Shown here: positions 1-7,547 of the stretch, one piece after another
Numbering within the stretch: the stretch's first letter is position 1
Layout of the letters: each line of letters opens with the position of its first letter
Assembly (NCBI GenBank): GCA_009995705.1
Contig: JAADBR010000124.1
Coordinates: 1 to 19,695 of the forward strand
Direction of reading: 5' to 3'
From: Microcystis aeruginosa W13-11
GTDB lineage: Bacteria > Cyanobacteriota > Cyanobacteriia > Cyanobacteriales > Microcystaceae
DNA: 19,695 nt
Notes under the pieces: model-generated
Told to the model about the DNA's origin: nothing
Seen by the model: the letters and a program-made list of their open reading frames with translations, nothing else
Database searches by the model: none
Translations under genes and position numbers: made by a program

Positions 1-1132
1 AAATCTCTAAATCTCGTAACTCCCGATAGGTAATAATTAAAAAATTGCCGCAACCACAGGCAGGATCAAGAAAATATAAATTAGCAATCTTTTTCTGAAA
101 TTCTAGTAATTTATTGCGGTTGCCTTTAATCTTCTCGAATTCTCTGGATAAATCATCTAAAAATAACGGTTTAATCACCTTTTGAATATTTTTCTCGGAG
201 GTATAATGCGCCCCTAAATTGCGTCGTTCTTTTGGATTCATTATCGCTTGAAACATAGAGCCAAAAATAGCAGGAGAAATTTTTCCCCAATCAAAAGCAC
301 AAGCTTCTAATAACATGACTCGCATTTTGCTATCAAAAGCCGCTAAAGGTAACGACTCCTCAAGTAACTTGCCATTTATGTAGGGAAATTGAGTTAAATT
401 CTCATCGAGATTTTTTAATCTTTTTGCTTCTGGTGTATTCAAAACCTGAAAAATAGAAGCAATATGCATCGCCAAATCACTGCCATCTTCTTTGGTATTT
501 AGATCGATATATTCCCAGAAAATACCCTGATTAAAAATACCCGTATCATCGGCAAATAAACAAAATAATAAACGCACCAGATAAACTTCTAAATCATGCC
601 CCATATAACCAATTTCTTTGAGGCAATCATGAAGTTTTCCCATTAACTCGGCAGCTTGAATATTGACGGAATCTTCGTCTTTATAAACTCGCTTTTCGTA
701 ACCAGCAATAAAATCAAATAAATGAACGTTATCAACAAAATTACTTAATTCAAATTCCCCTTCATTACCAGAATCTAAATCATATAATTTAAACCGTTGA
801 AAATCCGATACTAAAATATAACGCGGTAACTCATGTTCCTTTAAATTTGGAAAATAATCCTTAGCCTGTTGTGGGGCTTTTTCTAAATCTTTCTCCTTCG
901 ATTTATGCTCAACTAAAATCGTTCCTTTCCAGAGTAAATCAATAAAACCCTGTTTATCATCTGCTTTTTTTATCGGTTGCTCAAAACTGGCTACCCTACG
1001 CCGTGAAATGCCAAAGACATGAAAAAACTCATGCCAAAAAGATTGAGATTCTGCCTTTTCTGAAGTCTCCCCTTGCCACTCTTTTTGGAAAGCGATGGCG
1101 CGATTTTTAATTTCATTCCAACTTAAAGGCAT
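1..1132 (-). CDS. MmeI-like type IIL restriction-modification enzyme, N-terminal part
   Basis: This is the first 377 codons of a minus-strand gene whose C-terminus lies beyond the left edge. Seen: an N-terminal nuclease-like block with D65, E75 and K77 in the arrangement D-x9-E-x-K (FIDLLWKG...VEHKSK), a long helical middle, and the SAM-binding methyltransferase motif I DPACGCGNF at residues 356-364. Known: in MmeI-type enzymes one polypeptide carries a D-X9-EXK nuclease, a helical spacer, an N6-adenine methyltransferase and a target-recognition domain, and modifies one strand for host protection. The NPPY motif and recognition domain would be outside the window, so specificity and intactness cannot be judged. 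The ATG at 1130-1132 is preceded by AAGGA (as read on the minus strand), which supports this start. It stands alone next to a DUF29 gene, with no separate methylase or specificity gene seen. Confidence 0.88.
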   Translation of the reverse strand, partial: MPLSWNEIKNRAIAFQKEWQGETSEKAESQSFWHEFFHVFGISRRRVASFEQPIKKADDKQGFIDLLWKGTILVEHKSKEKDLEKAPQQAKDYFPNLKEHELPRYILVSDFQRFKLYDLDSGNEGEFELSNFVDNVHLFDFIAGYEKRVYKDEDSVNIQAAELMGKLHDCLKEIGYMGHDLEVYLVRLLFCLFADDTGIFNQGIFWEYIDLNTKEDGSDLAMHIASIFQVLNTPEAKRLKNLDENLTQFPYINGKLLEESLPLAAFDSKMRVMLLEACAFDWGKISPAIFGSMFQAIMNPKERRNLGAHYTSEKNIQKVIKPLFLDDLSREFEKIKGNRNKLLEFQKKIANLYFLDPACGCGNFLIITYRELRDLEI

Positions 1133-1342
1133 AGTTTTAATTCCTTATCTTTCGCCAGTTTGCTCAACGATAGTAGAAAATGGTGTAGGGAGCCAGATGC
1201 AGTCAGCAAGGGATACAGATAGTTTCAATTTTAGATTATTTTTTGGTAAACTACAAGGGAAGCTAGAAATTAGCAACGCCTTGAGAATTGTATCCGCTTA
1301 GTTATCAGTGCAGTTATTGACTCGAACGAACAACTTATCGCT

Positions 1343-1810
1343 ATGTCCAAGACTCTCTATGAACAAGATTTTCAATTGTGGCTCGCAACAACAATTAGCC
1401 ACCTACAGAAGCGGGAATTTGCTGCGCTGGATACTGATAACTTAATTGAGGAGTTAACCGAGTTGGGAAAATCGGAAAAAAGAACTTTAGAAAGTAATTT
1501 GATGATTCTTTTGGCTCATTTGCTCAAATTAAAAGTACAGCAAGACGCACCGCCATCAATGAAGGATAGCTGGTATTGTTCTATTATTGAGCATCGCCAG
1601 CGAATTGAGAAAAACTTACGCAATACGCCTTCCCTTAAATCCTATCTAGAAACTGCTATCGAGGAAGCTTATCCAGATGCTCGTCAAGTGGCAATTAAGG
1701 AAGGGAAACTCGCTCAATTTGGTGTTCGGATTCCCCCAGAAAATGATTATCCTCAAATTTGTCCTTTCTTGCCAGAGCAAATCTTAGATGAGAACTTCTA
1801 TGGCAATTGA
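1343..1810 (+). CDS. DUF29 family protein
   Basis: This 155-residue acidic, helical protein matches the DUF29 family, which is widely expanded in cyanobacteria and has no established biochemical function. Seen: the opening SKTLYEQDFQLWL, a middle block NLIEELTELGKSEKR, the block LMILLAHLLKLKVQQ, a W...I.EHR segment at about 78-88 and the terminal pattern CPFLPEQILDENF at about 140-152. Length is normal for the family and the ends look complete. No membrane segment or signal peptide is visible. No clear Shine-Dalgarno precedes the ATG. It is convergent with the sulfur-carrier gene and shares the hairpin at 1916-1942 as terminator. A second, truncated relative lies at 18673-18957. Confidence 0.9.
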   Translation: MSKTLYEQDFQLWLATTISHLQKREFAALDTDNLIEELTELGKSEKRTLESNLMILLAHLLKLKVQQDAPPSMKDSWYCSIIEHRQRIEKNLRNTPSLKSYLETAIEEAYPDARQVAIKEGKLAQFGVRIPPENDYPQICPFLPEQILDENFYGN

Positions 1811-1915
1811 CCAAATGTGTCTCAGCTTATAATAATATGAACAACCACAAAGGCACAAAGGACACAAAGATTAGGTTTTTCTGGCAACCCTAACTAGAAC
1901 TTACCTAAACAAAAG

Positions 1916-1948
1916 CCCCTAGAAAACATCACTTTCTAGGGGTTTAAT
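1916..1948. terminator. Bidirectional intrinsic terminator between convergent genes
   Basis: CCCCTAGAAA at 1916-1925 pairs perfectly with TTTCTAGGGG at 1933-1942 (10-bp stem, 7-nt loop). It is followed by TTTAATT on the plus strand and CTTTTGTTT on the minus strand. It sits between the DUF29 gene ending at 1810 and the minus-strand gene ending at 1981, so it can serve both. Confidence 0.8.
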
Positions 1949-1980
1949 TACAATTGACGGAAAACAAACTTATGGGGACT

Positions 1981-2256
1981 TTAACCTCCAGCTACCGCAG
2001 GAACGATACTGACTTCATCGCCATCTTTTAAGGGGGTTTTTGTCCCATCGAGGAAGCGAATATCTTCACTGTTGACGTAGAAATTTAAAAAGCGCCGGGG
2101 TGCGCCCTCTTCATCGCATAAGCGGGCCTTAATACCGGGGAAACTTGCTTCTAAGGATTCGATTAAACCACCGACACTACTAGCACTACACTCGATGGTA
2201 GCCTTATTTTCTGTAAATTTTTGCAGGGGAGTAGGAATGAGAACTTTTACGGCCAT
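1981..2256 (-). CDS. MoaD/ThiS-like ubiquitin-fold sulfur carrier protein
   Basis: This 91-residue protein has a beta-grasp (ubiquitin-like) pattern and ends in VPAVAGG. Known: the C-terminal Gly-Gly of MoaD, ThiS and CysO-type carriers is adenylated by an E1-like enzyme and loaded with sulfur as a thiocarboxylate, which then donates sulfur for molybdopterin, thiazole, cysteine or homocysteine synthesis. Seen: the block [18 protein letters not shown] typical of MoaD-like carriers. I chose the ATG at 2254-2256 (MAVKVLIP); an upstream in-frame TTG at 2265 would add three residues. It lies 106 bp downstream of threonine synthase on the same strand and is probably co-transcribed with it, with a hairpin between them. 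That neighbour suggests a role in amino-acid sulfur metabolism rather than molybdopterin, but this is inference. No E1-like activating gene is in the window. Confidence 0.88.
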   Translation of the reverse strand: MAVKVLIPTPLQKFTENKATIECSASSVGGLIESLEASFPGIKARLCDEEGAPRRFLNFYVNSEDIRFLDGTKTPLKDGDEVSIVPAVAGG

Positions 2257-2317
2257 AGATATCAAGGAAAAAGTGGAAAGGACAGTAAGCTGCGCGCAAA
2301 TTTAAATTGCTTGTGGA

Positions 2318-2345
2318 GATGGGGCAAGAGGATAATCGCCCCATC
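2318..2345 (-). other. Intercistronic hairpin between thrC and the sulfur carrier gene
   Basis: GATGGGGC at 2318-2325 pairs with GCCCCATC at 2338-2345 (8-bp stem, 12-nt loop). It lies between the thrC stop and the carrier start and has no T-run on the minus-strand side, so it looks more like a 3'-end stabiliser or partial attenuator than a full terminator. Confidence 0.45.
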
Positions 2346-2362
2346 ATCCCGGAACATCAATT

Positions 2363-3667
2363 CTAGACGAGAACCTGTTGCCATTCGAGGCGTTCGAGGG
2401 TGCGGGAACGTTCCAAGGCCCGTTCAAAGCTTTCTAATTTCGGTTCGATTAACAGGGGTTCACCGATATAACCCTGTACCGCTTCTTGGGTTTTTAGACC
2501 ATTACCGGTGATATAAACAACTGTGGTTTCTTCGGGGTCGATTTTACCCGCTTCTACTAATTTTTTCAAGACAGCGATAGTCGTACCGCCTGCGGTTTCC
2601 GTGAAAATGCCTTCGGTTTCTGCCAAAAGTTTAATACCTTCGATAATTTCGGTATCGGTAACGGATTCAATATTGCCGCCGGTTTTACGCGCAATATCAA
2701 GGGCATAAACACCATCGGCGGGATTACCAATAGCGATCGATTTGGCGATAGTATTGGGTTTAACTGGGGCGACAAAATTCCGTTCTTCCTTGAAAGCTTG
2801 GGCAATGGGGGAACAACCCTCCGCTTGGGCGCCACTAAAACGCACTGGTTTATCTGCCACCAAACCGACTTTAACGAATTCTTGGAAGCCTTTATAAATC
2901 TTGGTAAAGAGGGAACCGCTGGCTAAAGGTGCGACAATATGGTCGGGGAGTTTCCAGCCTAATTGTTCAGCCACTTCAAAGCCTAAGGTTTTGGAACCTT
3001 CGGAATAGTAGGGACGCAGATTGATGTTGACAAAACCCCAACCGTAGGTATTGCCTACTTCTGAACAGAGACGGTTAACCTGATCGTAATTGCCTTTAAC
3101 CGCCATGACCGTGGGATTATAGATTAGGGTTCCGAGAATTTTACCCGCTTCTAAATCGGAGGGAATGAAAACACAACAGTCTAAACCGGCGTGAGCGGCA
3201 ATAGCGGCGGTGGAATTGGCCAGATTTCCCGTACTAGCACAGGAAACAGTAGTAAAACCTAATTCTTTGGCCCGGGTAAGGGCGACGGATACCACTCTAT
3301 CTTTGAAGCTGAGAGTGGGCATATTGACGGCATCATTTTTAATGTAGAGATTTTTTAGACCCAAGCGCCGGGCTAAACGGTGGGATTTAACTAGGGGAGT
3401 CATACCCGTACCCACATCGATAGGATTTTCACTTTCCACCGGCAAAAAGGAACGATAGCGCCAGATGGAATTGGGACCTGCTTGAATGCTTTCTCTGGTA
3501 ACGGTACGACGGATGAGGTCGTAATCGTAGTCCACTTCTAGGGGGGCAAAGGTTTCTTCGCAGATATTCAGCGCTTTCAGAGGGTAAGAAGTCCCTCCTT
3601 CCTTAGAAACCAAGCGGGTAAAGGTGGGGATGAATTTTGAGGTTTTGATGTTTGTCGCTAGGGTCAT
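2363..3667 (-). CDS. thrC: Threonine synthase
   Basis: This PLP fold-type II enzyme converts O-phospho-L-homoserine to L-threonine, the last step of threonine synthesis, in the cytoplasm. Seen: the PLP-lysine motif SFKDR with K122, the phosphate/substrate loop STGNLANS at 145-152, a glycine-rich segment APLASGSL and ITGNGLKT near the C-terminus. At 434 residues it is of the longer cyanobacterial/plant-like type. The N-terminal stretch YPL...C..TFAPLEVDYDYD resembles the zinc-ribbon lead-in of related synthases, but only one cysteine of the usual pair is present. The ATG at 3665-3667 is preceded by AGGAAA on the minus strand. The MoaD-like gene follows downstream, so a sulfide or thiocarboxylate-dependent side role of this fold is possible but unproven. 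Confidence 0.95.
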   Translation of the reverse strand: MTLATNIKTSKFIPTFTRLVSKEGGTSYPLKALNICEETFAPLEVDYDYDLIRRTVTRESIQAGPNSIWRYRSFLPVESENPIDVGTGMTPLVKSHRLARRLGLKNLYIKNDAVNMPTLSFKDRVVSVALTRAKELGFTTVSCASTGNLANSTAAIAAHAGLDCCVFIPSDLEAGKILGTLIYNPTVMAVKGNYDQVNRLCSEVGNTYGWGFVNINLRPYYSEGSKTLGFEVAEQLGWKLPDHIVAPLASGSLFTKIYKGFQEFVKVGLVADKPVRFSGAQAEGCSPIAQAFKEERNFVAPVKPNTIAKSIAIGNPADGVYALDIARKTGGNIESVTDTEIIEGIKLLAETEGIFTETAGGTTIAVLKKLVEAGKIDPEETTVVYITGNGLKTQEAVQGYIGEPLLIEPKLESFERALERSRTLERLEWQQVLV

Positions 3668-3703
3668 GATTTTCCTGTCTTGCCGTCAACTGAATCTACA
3701 CAC

Positions 3704-3733
3704 ATCCTATCACCGGCAAAATCTTGGTGTCAA
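3704..3733 (-). promoter_or_regulatory. Sigma-70-type promoter for thrC
   Basis: On the minus strand TTGACA (3728-3733) and TAGGAT (3704-3709) are separated by 18 nt and lie about 37 nt upstream of the thrC start. The -35 box is a perfect consensus match and the -10 box matches at 4 of 6 positions. Confidence 0.6.
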
Positions 3734-3735
3734 AT

Positions 3736-3760
3736 ATACCCGATAAAAATAGTCGGGTAT
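3736..3760. repeat. Perfect inverted repeat upstream of the thrC promoter
   Basis: ATACCCGA at 3736-3743 is mirrored by TCGGGTAT at 3753-3760 around a 9-nt spacer. It begins 2 bp upstream of the thrC -35 box. Its spacing, about one and a half helical turns centre to centre, is compatible with an operator for a dimeric regulator, but no regulator is identified. Confidence 0.45.
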
Positions 3761-4102
3761 AAATTTATACCAAAAATAGGTGATATTCTGGGGAGCAGCA
3801 AGGGTTAAGGGGAGAGAGTTCGGCTGCCGTGTCAGGAAACTTCGGGGTAGTTTTAGGTCAAAAAAAGGACTAGGAGAAGGAATTTAAGTGTTTTAGGAGG
3901 CTATGAACTATTTACTGCGAATTTTAATCAAAATAAGCTCTGATTTTTGTTTAAATAGCTTAAACAGGGGGCGATTAACTGCGGTTGTCAGAAAGTTTCT
4001 CGCTTTACTCAGGATAACTGTCAAGAAAAGTGACAAATTATGTGATTTTGTTGAGAAATAATAATTTTTTCTGGACTGCCAAATAAAGTTGACCATTTTC
4101 CT
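3761..4102. other. Non-coding AT-rich stretch
   Basis: I see no convincing gene, RNA or repeat here. A minus-strand frame of 62 codons (3908-4096) has low-complexity Lys/Phe/Leu composition, no Shine-Dalgarno and no recognisable motif, so I treat it as chance. Confidence 0.5.
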
Positions 4103-4214
4103 CAGGAGTCAGTAGCCGGTCGTCAGGAGCCGGTCGTCACGAGTCAGTAGCCGGTCGTCAGGAGTTAGGAGATTGCTTTTATTTATTCTCCCCCCACACC
4201 CCACACCCTACACC
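4103..4214. repeat. Short tandem repeats (GCCGGTCGTCAGGAG type) and C/A-rich tract
   Basis: A 21-nt unit containing AGTAGCCGGTCGT occurs at 4103-4123 and 4138-4158 (20 of 21 identical), with a shortened copy CCGGTCGT at 4130-4137 between them. A related GCCGGTCGTCGGTCGT lies in the gap upstream of the first kinase (about 7448-7475). A pyrimidine/A tract of CCCCACACC units follows at 4188-4214 and recurs at 5558-5578. These look like interspersed cyanobacterial short repeats. Confidence 0.7.
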
Positions 4215-4231
4215 TTCTTTCAAGTCAGTGG

Positions 4232-4777
4232 TCAGGAGATAACTGCTTTTTGATAAAAAGTTAAGGTAGTATTGCCGTAGCGTTTTTGACGACAAATGGT
4301 TAAACCTTCTAGATTAATTGCTTGCCAAGATTTGGGATTATGTTCCACGGCAATTTCCCCCAGAGAATCTAATAAATTAGATTGAGAGATGGCAGTTAGT
4401 ACCGGTAAATATAACCCGCTTTCGTAGGGAGGATCAAAATAAATTAAATCAAAACTTTTCCCCGCTAAAGTGGCTAACTTTGTCAGCACATCTCCCCGAA
4501 TTACTTGGAATTGCTGGTGAGAAGTTGCTAAATTGCGCCAATTTTCCTTGATAATTTCGCCAGCGCGTCCTGATTGTTCAATTCCAATTACTAGACTCGC
4601 ACCTCGACATAAAGCTTCCGCACCCATGGAACCATTCCCCGCACAAAGATCCAACCAACGACAGCCAGATAATTTCTGTTGCCAGATATTAAATAAAGCT
4701 TCTCGCACCCTTGCTGTCGTCGGACGAGTTAATTGTCCTGCCAGGGTTTTTATGGGACGATTGCCGTAAATTCTCAT
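4232..4777 (-). CDS. rsmD: 16S rRNA (guanine966-N2)-methyltransferase RsmD
   Basis: This SAM-dependent enzyme methylates G966 of 16S rRNA on the assembling 30S subunit. Seen: the N-terminal RIYGNRPIKTL and RPTTARVREALFNIW (residues 18-32) that are characteristic of RsmD, SAM motif I LDLCAGNGSMGAEAL at 42-56 and the catalytic DPPY at 115-118. At 181 residues it is of normal length. It starts only 3 nt after the stop of the glycosylase-like gene, which indicates translational coupling or at least one transcript. The order era, glycosylase, rsmD places two ribosome-maturation genes in one minus-strand unit. Confidence 0.95.
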   Translation of the reverse strand: MRIYGNRPIKTLAGQLTRPTTARVREALFNIWQQKLSGCRWLDLCAGNGSMGAEALCRGASLVIGIEQSGRAGEIIKENWRNLATSHQQFQVIRGDVLTKLATLAGKSFDLIYFDPPYESGLYLPVLTAISQSNLLDSLGEIAVEHNPKSWQAINLEGLTICRQKRYGNTTLTFYQKAVIS

Positions 4778-4780
4778 TAG

Positions 4781-5458
4781 TTAAAAGGCAAATTCAGTTA
4801 ATCTTTTTTGTAATAAATCAGGAAAAAGAGCATAGTATCTTTGATTGAGAGGAGAAGGATGGGGGAGAGGCAATAAAGTCACTTTCTTTTGCTGTTTTAA
4901 TCCATCTTCATCGGTAGCGGTAAGGGTAACTAGGAGTTTTTTGGTAAAGCGTTCTTTATCAAGATAGAATTTATCCACTTCTTTGGGTTTACCGTAGGGT
5001 TCAAACCATTTAAAAGCTTCCGTGCCAAGAGGAATGATATGATCACCTTGCCAATAAAAAACGAGCAGTTTTTCTATAAATGGACGAAAACGATCTTTCA
5101 CTTCCCCAGAATAAGCTTTATTACCAGGGGGTTTGTAGGGAACTGTATTAGTTAGGAAAATTCGATCGCACACCGATAATAGCTCTTGACGATTATGGGA
5201 TTTTCTCCCCTGCCAAGCTTGAAAAAATCCCTCTCTTACCATTCTACCGGCAGCCCCGATCAAGGGTTGTCCTGCATATACTTCATCTCGTCCTAAATCC
5301 CGGCCAAAAAAGCATAACTGACTAGCAAGATTCCCAGCATATAAAACTGGTTCAAAGGGGTCTTTTTTTGCCTCTTGGTAAATTAGGGTATCGATGGGAA
5401 AATCCTCTTTTTTTGCCTCTTGGTGTACCTGTTTAATTAGGGTTTTAATATCGGTCAT
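4781..5458 (-). CDS. Uracil-DNA glycosylase superfamily protein without Fe-S cysteines
   Basis: This 225-residue protein belongs to the uracil-DNA glycosylase superfamily, whose members cut the N-glycosidic bond of uracil or related bases in DNA. Seen: motif-1-like FFGRDLGRDEVYAGQPLIG at 50-68 continuing AAGRMV, the stretch LTNTVPYKPPGNK at 102-114 (like the TNxxxxxPPGNR block of family 4) and the C-terminal motif LPLPHPSPLN at 196-205 with His200. Family 4 and 5 enzymes hold a 4Fe-4S cluster with four cysteines. Here only Cys49 and Cys97 exist, so no such cluster is likely. The N-terminus contains a 15-codon duplication (QEAKK twice, residues 13-17 and 28-32). The start ATG abuts a tandem TCAGTTATCAG-type repeat and has no Shine-Dalgarno. 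The exact substrate is uncertain. Confidence 0.82.
   Translation of the reverse strand: MTDIKTLIKQVHQEAKKEDFPIDTLIYQEAKKDPFEPVLYAGNLASQLCFFGRDLGRDEVYAGQPLIGAAGRMVREGFFQAWQGRKSHNRQELLSVCDRIFLTNTVPYKPPGNKAYSGEVKDRFRPFIEKLLVFYWQGDHIIPLGTEAFKWFEPYGKPKEVDKFYLDKERFTKKLLVTLTATDEDGLKQQKKVTLLPLPHPSPLNQRYYALFPDLLQKRLTEFAF
5361..5424. repeat. Identical 19-bp direct repeat inside the glycosylase-like gene
   Basis: TCTTTTTTTGCCTCTTGGT occurs at 5361-5379 and again at 5406-5424. The spacing is 45 bp, exactly 15 codons, so the duplication keeps frame and yields the repeated peptide QEAKK(D/E). Confidence 0.85.
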
Positions 5459-5550
5459 TTCAGTTATCAGTTTTCAGTTATCAGTTTTCAGTTATCAGTT
5501 TTCAGTTATCAGATGTGAGCTTTCAGTTCACTGTTTACTGATCACTGAAA
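5457..5550. repeat. Tandem 14-bp repeat element ending at a start codon
   Basis: Four units of TTTTCAGTTATCAG run from 5457 to 5512 (the first unit begins with A and includes part of the start codon of the minus-strand gene). They are followed by a related segment ending CTGTTTACTGATCACTGAAA at 5531-5550. The same two ends, TTCAGTTATCAG and CTGTTTACTGATAACTGA, occur at 15532-15617, so both are copies of one short palindromic element family. It fills most of the gap between era and the glycosylase-like gene. Confidence 0.85.
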
Positions 5551-5580
5551 AAAGCTTCTCCCTACACCCCACACCCCAAT

Positions 5581-6537
5581 TCACTCCTCGGTGCGATAGC
5601 CAAATTCTGCTAAAAGTGAGCGAGATTGTCGCCATTTCGGTTCTACCTTCACAAATAATTTTAAATATACCTCCCCAGCGATCAACTTTTGAATAGCCGA
5701 TCGAGCGGAAGAGCCAATCGCTTTTAACATACTGCCATTTTGACCGATGACGATCCCTTTTTGGGAAGCTCGTTCCACGTTAATGGCGGCAAAAACCTTG
5801 GTTAAAGCGGGAGTTTCCTCGACGCGTTCAATCACCACCGCCACAGAATGGGGAATTTCCTGACGGGTTTGCAGTAAAATCTGTTCGCGGATTAATTCGC
5901 CCATAATAAACCTTTCCGGCTGATCGGTGACTAAATCGGGGGGATAGTAATAGGGACCGACTTCGAGGGAATCAATTAACAGATTTTGCAGTTCTTCGAT
6001 TCCCGTCCCCTCCAGTGCCGAAAATTTGAGCAGAGACCAGTTATTTTCCGTCGCTAAGGTGCGATAACTATCGTCGATAGGCTCCGGGTCTTCCGGTTGC
6101 TGATCGGCTTTATTTAGCCCTAAAATCGTGGGAGTTTGGTTTTTAGTCAGTAAATCGGCAATATAGCGATCGCCACCGCCCAAAAAATTACTACTATCGA
6201 CAACAAATAAAACTAAATCTACAGAATTTATGGCATTTTCGGCATTTTTAACTAAAACTTTGCCTAATTCGTGATGGGGTTTGTGAATGCCGGGGGTATC
6301 GACAAAAATCATCTGGGAGCGCTCGCTGGTGACAATGCCACGTAAACGGTTGCGGGTAGTTTGAGCGATGGGGGAAGTAATGGCGATTTTTTGTCCCACT
6401 AATTGATTCATCAGGGTAGATTTACCCACATTAGGACGACCAATAATGCCAATAAAACCCGATTTAAAACCAGTGGGTGCGATGGGAATTACTGCCGAAT
6501 CGAGATTAAAGACTTGGGAGTTGATCAAATCGTTCAT
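5581..6537 (-). CDS. era: GTPase Era
   Basis: Era is an essential GTPase that binds the 3' end of 16S rRNA and assists 30S maturation. Seen: the Walker A/G1 motif GRPNVGKST at 33-41, the switch I region SPIAQTTRNR at 55-64, G3 DTPG at 80-83, G4 NKAD at 142-145 and a C-terminal KH domain with GIVIGQNGSMLKAIG near residues 260-275. It has 318 residues, with about 20 extra N-terminal residues before the core, as in several cyanobacteria; a shorter start is possible. Only 35 bp separate it from the divergent gene at 6573. It is the first gene of the minus-strand series that continues to rsmD. Confidence 0.96.
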   Translation of the reverse strand: MNDLINSQVFNLDSAVIPIAPTGFKSGFIGIIGRPNVGKSTLMNQLVGQKIAITSPIAQTTRNRLRGIVTSERSQMIFVDTPGIHKPHHELGKVLVKNAENAINSVDLVLFVVDSSNFLGGGDRYIADLLTKNQTPTILGLNKADQQPEDPEPIDDSYRTLATENNWSLLKFSALEGTGIEELQNLLIDSLEVGPYYYPPDLVTDQPERFIMGELIREQILLQTRQEIPHSVAVVIERVEETPALTKVFAAINVERASQKGIVIGQNGSMLKAIGSSARSAIQKLIAGEVYLKLFVKVEPKWRQSRSLLAEFGYRTEE

Positions 6538-6572
6538 AATTAAAGAATATTACTTAAAAAATATTTTTACCC

Positions 6573-7340
6573 ATGCAAAGGATAATCTTGTTCTTGTTAG
6601 CATTGATTATAGGCTGTAGTAACCATTTACAATTATCTATAGCAGGAAATTTAAGCGATCGCTTAACTAATTATCCTCGCTGGATGACTAAACCAGTGGT
6701 TAGTTTTGCCAGTGGAGATTTAGTTTATCCCGATTGGATGGTAGGCAATTGGACTGTCACCAGTACCCTAATCGATTTAACCGCTCCTCTTGCTCCCCAG
6801 ATTATCACACTCGGTTTTGAAAGTAATCGTCGTTACCTAGAAAAATCGATCGAGTTTCCGGTGAGATTCATCGAGAAAGCTATTTCCAGACCGATAAATG
6901 CTGCCTTTTTATCCACCATTATCAGTAAACCATCAATTGTGGCCGATCGATCCTTTAATGGTTTAGCAATTAGTCGCGCCTATTTGGGTAGTCAATCGGT
7001 ATTATCGGTAAAAACTGACCCTAATAATCCCAATCGTCAGATTACCTTTTTACGGGGCGCTCATCAACTAATTTCCACCGTAATTGCCAGAAATAGCGAA
7101 ACTCCTAGCCGAAATCAATTTATTGCCACAGAAATCAGTCAACAAATTTTCCGGGGAGAAACCAATACTTATCTCAATGAGGTGGAAACCACCACCTCCT
7201 ATCAGTTATTATCTCCTAATAAAATTCTAGGCGATCAGGTGACAGCCATTTATCTTTCCCCCCAATCCCCTGATTATTTCCAAGCGCCGAATCGTCCTGT
7301 AGCTTTGTATCGTTATCGCCTAGAATTGCTGAAAGATTAA
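6573..7340 (+). CDS. Predicted lipoprotein, conserved cyanobacterial protein (possibly DUF6816)
   Basis: This 255-residue protein starts with a hydrophobic signal peptide, MQRIILFLLALIIGC. IIGC fits a lipobox with Cys15 as the lipidated residue, although the n-region has one positive charge only. The mature part has WMTKPVV, PDWMVGNWTVTSTLIDL (residues 53-69) and a segment FRGETNTYLNEVETTTSY followed by a C-terminal LYRYRLELL, patterns I associate with a conserved cyanobacterial/plastid family of unknown function (DUF6816 from memory, not verified). It is beta-rich with no later membrane segment, so an outer-membrane, periplasmic or thylakoid-lumen location is likely. It is divergent from era with a 35-bp gap. 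No biochemical role can be assigned. Confidence 0.75.
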   Translation: MQRIILFLLALIIGCSNHLQLSIAGNLSDRLTNYPRWMTKPVVSFASGDLVYPDWMVGNWTVTSTLIDLTAPLAPQIITLGFESNRRYLEKSIEFPVRFIEKAISRPINAAFLSTIISKPSIVADRSFNGLAISRAYLGSQSVLSVKTDPNNPNRQITFLRGAHQLISTVIARNSETPSRNQFIATEISQQIFRGETNTYLNEVETTTSYQLLSPNKILGDQVTAIYLSPQSPDYFQAPNRPVALYRYRLELLKD

Positions 7341-7547
7341 TAGAAATCCTGTAAAAATCAAAAATCTTCCCTTAGATGAGGAGACAGGAGGAGAAGAAAG
7401 ACAAGAGATAATCCTAGCCATAAAACCTAAGATTGGGTCAAATTTATCTAATTGGGTCGCCGGTCGTCGGTCGTTAACACCACATTAGGTTATACTTCTA
7501 GGAAAATGACATCGCTATTAAAATAAGTTTAATTAATGTTTGTGAGC

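Noticed and set aside
1095..1301. 68-codon plus-strand open frame
   Set aside because: It overlaps the start of the MmeI-like gene on the opposite strand and has no motif or ribosome binding site.
3908..4096. 62-codon minus-strand open frame
   Set aside because: Low-complexity composition in AT-rich DNA, no Shine-Dalgarno, no recognised family.
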